NCBI RefSeq assembly: GCF_000341085.1
Contig: NZ_ANBA01000009.1
Span: 372,001-436,000 of the forward strand
Direction of reading: 5' to 3'
Length of the DNA stretch: 64,000 nucleotides
Source: Nocardiopsis ganjiahuensis DSM 45031
GTDB taxonomy: Bacteria > Actinomycetota > Actinomycetes > Streptosporangiales > Streptosporangiaceae
Shown here: positions 34,801 to 41,400 of the stretch, piece by piece
How the letters are laid out: each line of letters opens with the position of its first letter
Numbering within the stretch: the first letter of the stretch is position 1
Made by a program: the position numbers and the translations under genes
The notes under the pieces: generated by a model
What the model was told of the DNA's origin: nothing
Seen by the model: only the letters and a program-made list of their open reading frames with translations
Databases searched by the model: none

Positions 34801-36888
34801 GCACGCCTGGACGCCGAGGCCGAACGGGTCCACGACGCGGCGGAGACGATGGGCGACGACGAGCAGGCCTACGGCCGCGAACGCGGGCGCCTGGAGGAGC
34901 CCGTCCGGGACTACCTGCGCGCCCACGAGGTCCACCGGCGCGCGCTGGAGGACCGGACCGGCCGCCCGGAGCGGGAGGCCCGGGACGGGTCCTCGCAGAC
35001 CTCGGACTGGGCGGCGGACCGCTTGCAGGAATCCCGGGACGCCTACCGCGAGCAGGAGGACAGGTACCGGCGGAGCCTGCGGCAGTACGAGGACAGCACC
35101 CGCACCTGGGTGGACACCCTCAACACCGCGCGCGGGGACTTCCGGGCCACCACCGCCGACGACGCTCCCGCACCCGCGGGCTCCGACGCCCCGGCCCCGT
35201 CCGGGACCAGCCTGCGCGATGCCGTCGCCACCGAGCTCGACCCCCGTACCGGTGACCCGGCCGACCCCGGCTCCGACCTGCGCAGAAGAACCGAAGGGCT
35301 CAGCGAGACCGTCGCCGATCTGCGCCGACGGGAAGGGCTGGCACGCTCGGACGTCGACAGGGCGGCGTCCCTGATCAGGGACGCGGACGGTCTGCTGACC
35401 GCGCGTCCGGGCCTGGCCGACGCCCCGCCCGGCTCCCCCGCGCCGACCCCGGCCGGGGTCGCGGACCTGCGGTCCAGGACCACGGCCTTCCAGCGCGACC
35501 TGGCCCGGCTGGCCTCGAGCGACGACCAGAACGACGAGGACGTCACCGCCCTCGACGCACGGCGCGACGCCCTGTTGGAGGAGGCCCGCACACTGCACGC
35601 CGGAGCCGAGACGCACGGCGCGCTGGCGGAGGAGCTGGCCCGCGCCACCCGCGTGGGGCTGGACCGGGTCGTCGAGCGCATGGGGCGCGCCCGCGCGCTG
35701 GTGGAGGCCGCGGGCGACCGCGTCAGCCGGATGCGCACGGAGACCCTGAACACGCAGGCGCGGCACCGACCGCTGGCCGAGGACGTCCGGGACCCCGAAC
35801 ACGCCGCGGTCCGGGGCGAGGTCGAGCGGTTGGGGAGCGAGCTGACCGCGCTCCACGACGGGGGCCGGGACCTCGCCGCGCGCAACCACACGGCCCGGCC
35901 GGGGATCGACCAGGTCCTCGCCGACGCCGACGCGGTGGCCCGCCGGGAGCTGCCCCGGTTCGAGGAGCGGGCGCGCGTGCAGCACGAGCTGTCCTCCGAA
36001 CTCCTCCGCCTGGGCGGTCCCCTGGTCGCCGACGTCATCTCCGACCTGCGGGGCGAGGGCGAGCGGGGCCGCGGGGCCTTCGACGAGGCCTCCGACTCCC
36101 TGGACACGGCCACCCGGCTGTTGGAGGCCCGTGCCGCCGCCTCCCGGGTGCCCCCGCCGGCACCTGGCCCGGCCTCCCCCGAACAGGCCGCCGAGCTGGG
36201 CGGGCGGGTCGCGGCCCTGGAGCGCGACCTGGCCGCCTTCGCCTCCCTTCCCCACCGGAGCGCGGCCGAGGTCGCGCGGATGGAGGAGCGGCGCGACGCC
36301 CTGTTGGAGGAGACGGAGGCGCTCGGCGCCCCGGTCTCCGAGCACGGACGACGGGTCTCCGGTGAGCGGAGCGCCACCGAGACGGCGCTGGCCGAGGTGG
36401 TCCGGAGCACCGGCCGTGTCCGCGAGCTGGTGGACGGTTCCCTCGCCCACCTGCGCGGACTCCACGCGGAGGCCGCCCGGATCACCGCCGAGTACGCGCC
36501 GTTCCTGGACCCGCGCGCCGACCTGCGGACCTCGCTGGAGGGGGCCCGGAACACCCTGACCGGGCTGGACGGGCTCAGGAGCGCTCTGGAGACGCGCCTG
36601 GACGGTCTCACCTCGCGGACCGGGGCCCTCACGAACGACCTCGCCCGCCTGCGCGAGCGGGAGGACGGCCTGCGGGCGCTCCACCGGGAGCTGTCCGGAC
36701 TGCGTACCCGGCTCGACGGGGCGGAGGTGCCCGAAGCGGCACCGCGTCCGGACGGGGACGCCGGGGACTCCGGTTCCGACTCGGACTCCGAGCGCGCTCA
36801 GCCGACGCTGGACGAGTCCTTCGCCGACGCGCTCAACCCGCCGCCCCAGGGCGCACCGCGCCCGCCGAACACCGGAACGGGCGCGTGA
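25810..36888 (+). CDS. Giant T7SS-associated protein with coiled-coil C-terminus (giant 2)
   Basis: The product has 3,692 residues with a GTG start. Residues 1-240 are a WXG100-like / CpnT-type helical domain clearly related to that of giant 1; both contain AKFTFGA and LIQRIQ/VIQRIQ segments. A second shared domain lies at about 304-490, followed by about 720 residues of acidic, Pro/Gly/Thr-rich sequence with several PPxY motifs and a duplicated module. From about 1218 the beta-rich scaffold begins and parallels giant 1 (LDYLVGSRLVG versus LNYLIESRWIES; LGSWLADRLV versus LNSWLADRLG). It closes near 2985 with YLVEFDTAWVVSAS. The last 650 residues are a heptad-rich coiled coil of Arg, Glu, Leu and Ala. 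No enzymatic toxin motif was found. The tail DESFADALNPPP matches the tail of giant 1. It could be a structural partner, a surface filament or an effector with an unrecognised activity. Confidence 0.82.
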   Translation: MPLDPNMSDSSRKAIQVLTGIEVPTANPQAMRAAAEVYDGLSVKLREDLTGLMNTVRGRVRRNFGGQTSEFYDRSLNQFTRGENDYLGSAATISQSLSVELRKGAANAEYMSAMVIVQFVQLLVEIAWAVASAKFTFGATLKYIPIFKMIRSLAMQRILAWFLITVPGHQIISQLFASMDSVIQRIQIANGTRDTWDHDLTKGAHVGAVVEGLVSAGLSGALGAAFDRQIATLITNRIDLLRGLPDPVPVPPVGKGVPDPVPPPGPLREIDDLVPSPSGTGRPDPVPSPDGPPSPVPGTGTGGNGLNRDLADVFARHRDEMAVPFGSNAPPGATAWNNAANRARFREDVAGVFERNFGHSLGRDQARRLGSDYAETLVRTWNSPDMGAQLSRTLGDSLPPPVRDHLARVPGDVLAPVHQHFGSKGTYLTRLGAGAASGATEGYLGEGLGNAAMGQGFSASVYSATSGASMNTVQQVSTDGALTGIDAVSGPSAPPPPVVPPPDEGETRPEPSPEASERPRDTPPQRSPEGVDTGRPEGSGTGWDGAALVVGSGREDGTGPAKGPDDPDSDSGSGAATGSDGSRAEDTRADDEDVRVSPSRGPDAPVAPPDTGGPARVPEFADGPSADDTATPSGGEDGARGAHRERDDGPALLPARDEDTAPGTGTADRTGGGALPPRSGGDHQEQDVRAPGTEGDRSPERTGSDVPVENPTENPTTESPAEGTATGSTITENPTEGTTTGDTAPAPPPEGSGSDDADAVRRDGPQESPVAAAPPPAYSFGTHLNPGGGHPDAPAPPGPDGRSAEPGRPEPGRDDSFGENADPAPVGDGSLFDGTEPGQAPPSHEDARPSPPTYPHSELPGAPGAEEAQAPAPSPPVAGDLAWAPPPYSLLPPPLPATAQVPAADAPVGRFDRDGRPVPPDADPSRPGSARTGEPDERDAAPPTGEGAPEPGGNTSPTRNEPPATQSRIDDLPIARTEPAEVPPPGNDTRPEGSGDRDGTDREDVPGERSAPEGGPATTDDAPEPVSPGRDGADGGAPRPGSGDERGAVADRASGDGAERAEDTGETDEAPPPAYDAQPSPPPYPFTELLDALRTKVPGPPSPDPAVVGDLKWLLNPGSVLPPPAPTDIQVFMADVPLGPLGPDGRALPTGEVTATGEDPGPRRGPGERSPEGGPSPESAPPGTGREDRPGAPEDGTAGTDSDAASDGADTADGGDPNTPHVWNGSLPVDRDGEAHDLDYLVGSRLVGPDRLRTDGVPNAIERSLREMGPRMPRHLRDQVLAEVERTAVERGMAPFFTGDGHEITVGTGDDTWRVRVRLAADRPSADEPPVYRHVNIRTGEGTDATVISGQERTRTVGSGDTVTRGARRGLSVKFTANPLYFGPTFADQPVGPSFTVGASGGTRLRGSTSGGSTRSTAVQAMDNSAAAEVYTADLRMDLGVTPPVGPVTRGPHPAVVRDGMALILSGKAQKRPEDTPDHISLTRRPAGAAVPDDGPTGADHRSPRRNPRTLHGGLPVKIERIVPQGGPADAPPTHTDLGSWLADRLVPKGADSATTPGSEGRAARDLHRTLRALFDNDSLQEYLPHLSRGPLTLKVANGDGSFRMMRLASSANEYRALGHAPHLGELTRHDGSEHAVNSSGSRSRTIGFSVGAGVNIELSLPGGGMTRIDVPTLEYVHSRTLDAETHSFSRTGSRRTLARDIAGTEDFLAYRVERDLFVHLEGEPTPHAFTGETVEIVSRHDAESLNDASGAGPRRRDSGEHHRPPLAHLRGDTVTDLSGATVLGFDRPERSADAETEGSGSEDRPRSEEPTVYERLQQEVLDSVAREHPGMVIPDLARSRADYALRPAREGVPPGERMWRETYGLRRNYLVARENTLRVLDALTPDALHARDAELTSDQGLMIHLTENAVVDPSLAAKGAEVLRPDNVTVHVHARFGGLTFDGRTPTETGVRLGGEARSGAARGKGSSHTLNLTAGAGLLRSKEADARGMGHRMGGVSAALSGSRARSSGTSRGVAHTSDETILFPGGSDVWRGPVGFTARLSDYEGSAQARGTDQSKDLFTGPIRAEYSVITPRVLTESAPSAPRDPDPGHEELSAEQARSLIEGPFASAPAGDASRGRDGESAEQARERRRAEDLVRAGGFVERIGIGPTSRTFELFSGFRRGLFQGFERKLRNYLNTTGGRTYFQELLSPVGMADDPSTTAPSGRRGRPEMSGGVRSPGDLRATTATRVEPDRIAEFQQVEMQVIAHGETGVEIGATDSVTWSAGARVGGTVGGTGNRIVDEAAQKDPATAVPPKDAVGPTPVAGANDTWNFFRSGRGTSAGASFVSSTTIVPKAALGYAFRLAGRATQAVELAHRRGLTRPGSWERRFRGWTARVHDLVSGYIPARDAQEAGIVQDRVVEHEDGRVELSAQDNPADITDVRIRPGFEDSGKRVRPADPTAALESLVEQLRARGHELTAGSRERLFEALTTRLGNASGTSEPVAVRVRRTSSSGEPRSGHRSQDALVHVELRTTARKVEYLASSDAVIESHTWTAATGSSRSSGTGNTVGGEGVLLQPTPFDGDDNPPGSEPDSRPLFVSPAVSGGASASDTTTRGGGEERTHTVQLEMNGPYAKVEQDSDLVLTLRGPRGLEIGAQESSGPIHTLYPYSYLDFSPRTDGAGTGPGPHGELGPPVSGSGPEPGNGRAGAASTTAATDPGNRRPATTVDDAPAAGRSPSQALADRARTLFTGGQATRLPEGVVMMPAAVGDGGRGVRDTAAVVLARSLGWRPGTADLTGTGGYTDEGFRQARDFTAQRLHLDRRHSPIDSGLESVALKALFSRTLGHEDGVALMDLGSTGWRLTALPDLSGARILDVVAGSRLSTTTEEKRSLTESSDQARGTAVDPSLRPAGLTADKDVYENHAGVLNSAVNAPLGTNTATAADGRGSATSGPPTRQTQRLGPAYLVEFDTAWVVSASSEGGGVHAGHTRSTVGAWVSRSDALRLGLVTPERAARLDAEAERVHDAAETMGDDEQAYGRERGRLEEPVRDYLRAHEVHRRALEDRTGRPEREARDGSSQTSDWAADRLQESRDAYREQEDRYRRSLRQYEDSTRTWVDTLNTARGDFRATTADDAPAPAGSDAPAPSGTSLRDAVATELDPRTGDPADPGSDLRRRTEGLSETVADLRRREGLARSDVDRAASLIRDADGLLTARPGLADAPPGSPAPTPAGVADLRSRTTAFQRDLARLASSDDQNDEDVTALDARRDALLEEARTLHAGAETHGALAEELARATRVGLDRVVERMGRARALVEAAGDRVSRMRTETLNTQARHRPLAEDVRDPEHAAVRGEVERLGSELTALHDGGRDLAARNHTARPGIDQVLADADAVARRELPRFEERARVQHELSSELLRLGGPLVADVISDLRGEGERGRGAFDEASDSLDTATRLLEARAAASRVPPPAPGPASPEQAAELGGRVAALERDLAAFASLPHRSAAEVARMEERRDALLEETEALGAPVSEHGRRVSGERSATETALAEVVRSTGRVRELVDGSLAHLRGLHAEAARITAEYAPFLDPRADLRTSLEGARNTLTGLDGLRSALETRLDGLTSRTGALTNDLARLREREDGLRALHRELSGLRTRLDGAEVPEAAPRPDGDAGDSGSDSDSERAQPTLDESFADALNPPPQGAPRPPNTGTGA

Positions 36889-36911
36889 GCGCCGCTCCGA
36901 AACGTCCTCTC

Positions 36912-36941
36912 CCGGCTCCGCCGCGCCCTCCTCCGAGCCGG
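36912..36941 (+). terminator. Candidate terminator after giant 2
   Basis: CCGGCTC (36912-36918) pairs with GAGCCGG (36935-36941), seven perfect G/C-rich pairs across a 16-base loop, starting 24 bases after the stop codon. There is no T tract. Confidence 0.35.
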
Positions 36942-37141
36942 AGCGGACGCGCCCGCGCGGCGAGACGGACGCCACTCCCGCGGCCCGCGCCCAGCCGTTA
37001 GGGTGTGGTGCGCGGACCCCGGACACCGGACCCCGGACACCGCCCGCGCCGCACTCGCGGATCGGCAGGCGAGCCCGCGCCGCGCCCGGCGCCCCGCTCC
37101 CGCACCCCCTCCACTCCCCTCCCCTCTCACAGGAGAGCCCG

Positions 37142-38485
37142 TTGAGACAGAACCCGGCTCCCGGCGGTGCCTCGCGCGCCCGTGCGGCCGGCCGTACGGC
37201 GGCCGCACTCGTCCTGCTCCTGAGCCCGCTGGCGGGCCCCGGCGCCGCCGCCGCGGACACCGGCGACGAGGAGCCGCCGCCCCTGCCCCAGGTGTTCGAG
37301 TTCAAGACCGAGCAGCAGCCCTGTGCCGTCCCCGGTACCGAGGTCGTGGAACGGGAACCCTGGACCCGGCCCTTCCTGGGGCTGGACCGGGCGCACCGGC
37401 TGAGCACGGGCACGGGTGCGGAGGTGGCGGTGCTGGCGCCCGAACTCGACGCCGGCGGTCCCGCCCTGGCCGGAGCCGTGGAGGGGGGCGGCGCCGAGGA
37501 CTGCCTGGGGCACGGGACGTTCCTGGCGGGCGTCGTCGGCGGGCGGGAGGTCCAGGGGAGCGGGACCCTGGGAGTGGCACCCGGTGCCTCCCTGAGGTTC
37601 GTGCCGACCGGGGACCCGGCCACCGGACTGACCTCCCCCGCCCAGATCGCGTCCGGTATCGACGCCGCGGTGGACGCGGGCTCCGAGGTGGTCCTGGTGA
37701 GCGCCGCGTCGTGGGAGAACAGCCAGGAGCTCGACGACGCCGTGGCGTCCGCCTCCGAGGCGGGCTCCCTGGTCGTGGCCCCCGCGACCGTGAACACGGT
37801 CCGGGGGCCGAGGGCCGGGTACCCCGCCCAGCACCCGGAGGCGTTGAGCGTGGCGGCACACGATCCCGAGGGGGAGCCCGTGGTGGCGTCGCCGCTGCTG
37901 CGGACCGACGGAGAACTGGTGCGGGTCGACCTCCTCGCCCCGGGCGACCTGGCCGTGGGACCCGGCCCCGGGGGCGGCCACGTGATCGGCGCGGGTCCCG
38001 GAACGGCCGCGGCCTTCGTCTCGGGGGCGGCGGCGCTGGTGGCCGCCCGATCGCCCGAACTCACCCCGCAGGAGCTGCGGGAGCGGCTCGTCGCCACCGC
38101 CTACCGCTCCCCCGCGGGGGCGCAGGACCCGGTGAGCGGCGGCGGCCGTGTGGATCCCACGGCCGCGCTGACCACGGCGCCCGTGGGCGAGGCGGCGTCG
38201 GTGTCCGGGGAGCGGTTCGCCCCCGACCCCTCGCCACGGGGCTCGCTGGACGCCCTGCCGACCGCGGCCGTGGCCGGTGGTACCGCCCTCCTGATCGTGC
38301 TGTGCGTGCTGGGGGCCGCCGTGGTCCGCAACGGCCGCGCCCGCGGCTGGCGCCCGGCCGGCCCGGGGGAGGCGGTTCCCGTCGGCACCGGACCGGACGC
38401 GGCCCCGGTCCGCTCCGCGGCCGAACCGGACCCGGGGGTCCGGGCCGACCCGGCCGCGCCGGAGGCTCCGGCCCCTCTCAGGTGA
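37142..38485 (+). CDS. mycP-like: Mycosin-like subtilase (MycP family) lacking catalytic residues
   Basis: The product has 447 residues. A TTG start follows AGGAGA. The layout is that of a T7SS mycosin: signal peptide (about 15-37), propeptide-like segment with REPWTRPFLGLDRAHRLSTG, subtilase fold, C-terminal membrane segment (about 373-395) and short cytoplasmic tail. The active site is degenerate. Where mycosins have VAVIDTGVD this has VAVLAPELDA, so the Asp is Ala99. The His is kept (CLGHGTFLAG, H124). The oxyanion-hole Asn is absent (LVVAPATVN in place of VVAAAGN). The GTSFAAPFVSG motif reads GPGTAAAFVSG, so the Ser is Gly287. It is therefore predicted to be a pseudoprotease. Known mycobacterial work gives MycP a structural role in the ESX complex besides proteolysis, which this form could keep. 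Its 3' end overlaps that of eccC by eight bases, tail to tail. Confidence 0.85.
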   Translation: MRQNPAPGGASRARAAGRTAAALVLLLSPLAGPGAAAADTGDEEPPPLPQVFEFKTEQQPCAVPGTEVVEREPWTRPFLGLDRAHRLSTGTGAEVAVLAPELDAGGPALAGAVEGGGAEDCLGHGTFLAGVVGGREVQGSGTLGVAPGASLRFVPTGDPATGLTSPAQIASGIDAAVDAGSEVVLVSAASWENSQELDDAVASASEAGSLVVAPATVNTVRGPRAGYPAQHPEALSVAAHDPEGEPVVASPLLRTDGELVRVDLLAPGDLAVGPGPGGGHVIGAGPGTAAAFVSGAAALVAARSPELTPQELRERLVATAYRSPAGAQDPVSGGGRVDPTAALTTAPVGEAASVSGERFAPDPSPRGSLDALPTAAVAGGTALLIVLCVLGAAVVRNGRARGWRPAGPGEAVPVGTGPDAAPVRSAAEPDPGVRADPAAPEAPAPLR

Positions 38486-41400
38486 CCTCCTCCTCGGCGA
38501 GGGCCAGCTGCACCTCCACCGGATCGCGGCGGGAGATCCACAGGGCCCGGCCCGGCGGCATCCGGCGGGCCCGGACGCTGCCGAAGAGCATCCCCTCCGA
38601 GGGCGGTGAGGAGAGCATGACGCTCGGGGTGTTGAGGTCGATGAGCGAGCGGATGAAGGGGTCGCCGCTGGCCCGGCCGAAACCGCCCGCGGCGTGCACG
38701 AGGATGACGTGCATGCCGATCTCCGCGCCCTGGGCGAGCATGGGCGCCAGCGGTGCCATGGGGCTGGGGCCGCTTCCCGCGACGAGCTCGAAGTCGTCCA
38801 CGATGACGAACAGCTCCGGCCCGTTCCACCAGTCGCGGAGCCGGATGCGGTCGGGGGTGATCTCGGGGCCGGGCATGCGGACCTGCATCGCCTGCGCGGC
38901 GGCCTGCATCATCTCGCGGACGCTGTCGCCGGTCACCCCGTACCCCAGCTGCATCTCCTTGGGTACGGCGTCGTAGAGCTTCCGGCGCTGGTCGCCCAGG
39001 ACGACCCGGGCCTCGGTGGGGCCGTAGTGGCTCCGGATCGCGTTGGTGATGTGCCGGACGAGGTTGGTCTTGCCGGACTCGGTGTCGCCCACCACGAGCA
39101 GGTGCGGGGTGGCCCCGAAGTCCTGCCAGAAGGGCTGCATGCGTCGGCTCTCCAGACCCAGGGGCACGCGCAGGACCCCGCTGGTCCCGGCCAGGTCCGA
39201 GGCGGGCAGCTCGGCAGCCCGGAGCATCGCCGGCAGGGTGCGCACGGGCGGGGCCTCGGGACCGTCCCAGGCGTCCTTGACCCGGGTGATGATCTCCCCG
39301 ATGCCCGCGGACACGGTCACCGGGTCCGGTACGCCGTCGGCCCGGGGCAGTCCGCTGAGGAAGTGGTGTTTGTCCTCGGTGATGCCGCGGCCCGCGACCC
39401 GGGGCACGGTCTGCGCGGCGCGCATGTGGACGAGTGAGTCGACCGGATCGCCCAGGCGCAGCTCGAAACGGCTGCCCATGAGGTCGCGGACGCTGGTGTT
39501 GAAGTCGGCCCAGCGGGGCGAGGCCACCATGACGTGGATGCCGTAGTTGAGGCCGCGCTGCACGAGCTGGACGATGGAGGCGACCAGGTCCATGTTGTCC
39601 TGGCGGATGGTGCCCCAGCCGTCGACCACGAGGAACACGTCTCCGTGGCGCTCGTCCGCGAACTCCCCCGCCGCCCGCCGCGCCCGGAAGGTGGTCATGG
39701 AGTCGATCCCGTGCTCCGCGAAGAACGTCTCGCGGTGGGTCAGGATCTCGTGCACCTCCATGACCGTGCGGACGATGCGCCGCTCGTCGGTGCGCACCGC
39801 CACGCTGCCGACATGGGGGAGGCCCTTGAGCGCCTGGAGCAGGCCGCCGCCGCAGTCGATGCCGTAGAACTGCACCTGGGCGGGCGTGTTGCGCAGGGCG
39901 AGACCGAGGATGAGCGAGGCCAGGAGCGTGCTCTTGCCGCTCTGGGGCCCGCCCGCGACCCCGATGTGGCCGCCGGCGCCGGTGAGGTCGGCGATCAGGG
40001 GCTGGCGCAGGTGCTCGAAGGGCCGGTCGACGACGCCGACGGCGACCCGGAGCGATCCCCGCTCGTCCCAGAGCACCCCGTTCTCCGGGATGGTGCTGCC
40101 CGTCATCCGGTGCAGCTCGTCGAGCAGCGGGGGGACCTCCAACGGCGGCAGCCACACCTCGCGGGCGGCGGGACCGTGCCCGGACAAGCGCTCCAGCGCG
40201 GTCTCCAGGAGCGACTCCTGCTCCGCCTGGGCCTGTTCCTCCGCGACCGGTTCGGGTTCGCTGGAGGGCATCGCGACGGGGGCGTCGGTGAACAGGACCG
40301 TGGACGCCTCCACCGCGCCGGTCCTGCGGACGGCCCGGGGGCTCACCCGGTAGGGCCCCGAGACATAGGCGGCCTTGAACCGGGTCAGTGTCTCGGTGTC
40401 GGTCTTCAGGTACCCGTTGCCCGGCGCCGACGGCAGCCGGTGCGCGTCGGGTACGCCCAGCACCCCCCGGCTCTCGATCGCGGAGAACGTACGCAGCGCG
40501 ATCCGGTAGGACAGGTGGCTCTCCAGCTGATGCATCCGGCCCTCGTCCAGGCGCTGGGACGCCAGCAGCAGGTGCACCCCCAGGCTGCGCCCCAGCCGCC
40601 CGATCATCACGAACAGGTCCATGAAGTCCCGGTGCGCCGCCAGCAGTTCGCTGAACTCGTCCACCACCACGAACAGCGTCGGCAGCGGCTCCATGGACGG
40701 GTCCGACTCACGGGCCTTCTCGTACTCGTGCACCGAGCTGTAGCTGCCCGCCGCCCGCAGGTGCTCCTGCCGCCGCACCAGCTCGCCGTGCAGGGCGTCC
40801 TGCATGCGCTCCACCAGGATCGCCTCGTCGGCGAGGTTGGTGATCAGCGCCGACGTGTGCTGCAGCCCGTCCAGGCCGATGAAGGTCGCGCCGCCCTTGA
40901 AGTCCACCAGGATGAAGTTGAGGGTGTCGGGGGTGTGGGTCAGGGCCAGCCCGAGCACCAGCGTGCGCAGCAGTTCGCTCTTGCCCGAACCGGTCGCGCC
41001 GATGAGCATGCCGTGCGGGCCCATCCCGCCCAGCGCCGACTCCTTGAGGTCCAGTTCCAGGGGCGCCCCGTCCGAGGTCATCCCGATCGGCACCCGGAGC
41101 CGGTTCTTGGGGTGGAGCTCGCCCCACATCCGCTCGGGGTCGTGGGAGTGCAGGTCCCGGACGCCGAGCAGCGTGGTCAGCTCGAAGTCCGTCGTCAACG
41201 GCTCCGTCACCTCCGCGGCGGCGCCGCTGGCCCGGTAGGGGGCCAGCAGCCGGGACAGGGCGGCCGCCCGGGCCGGGCTGAGCGCGTCGGGGCGGCCCAG
41301 CTCCTCCTCGGTGTCCCGGCCGGTGTTGTCGCTCCCCAGCATGACCAGGCGGGTGGGCTCCACCCGCAGCGCGAGGGTGTAGGGGTCGTCCTCCGGCGGC

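Noticed and set aside
34800..36888. TNT-type NADase or nuclease domain at the end of giant 2
   Set aside because: No NADase, HNH or other catalytic motif could be found; the region is a coiled coil.
33736..38097. 1,453-codon open frame on the minus strand opposite giant 2 and the mycosin gene
   Set aside because: It is the mirror of GC-biased coding DNA: it spans two real genes and the gap between them, has no ribosome binding site and no recognisable domain.
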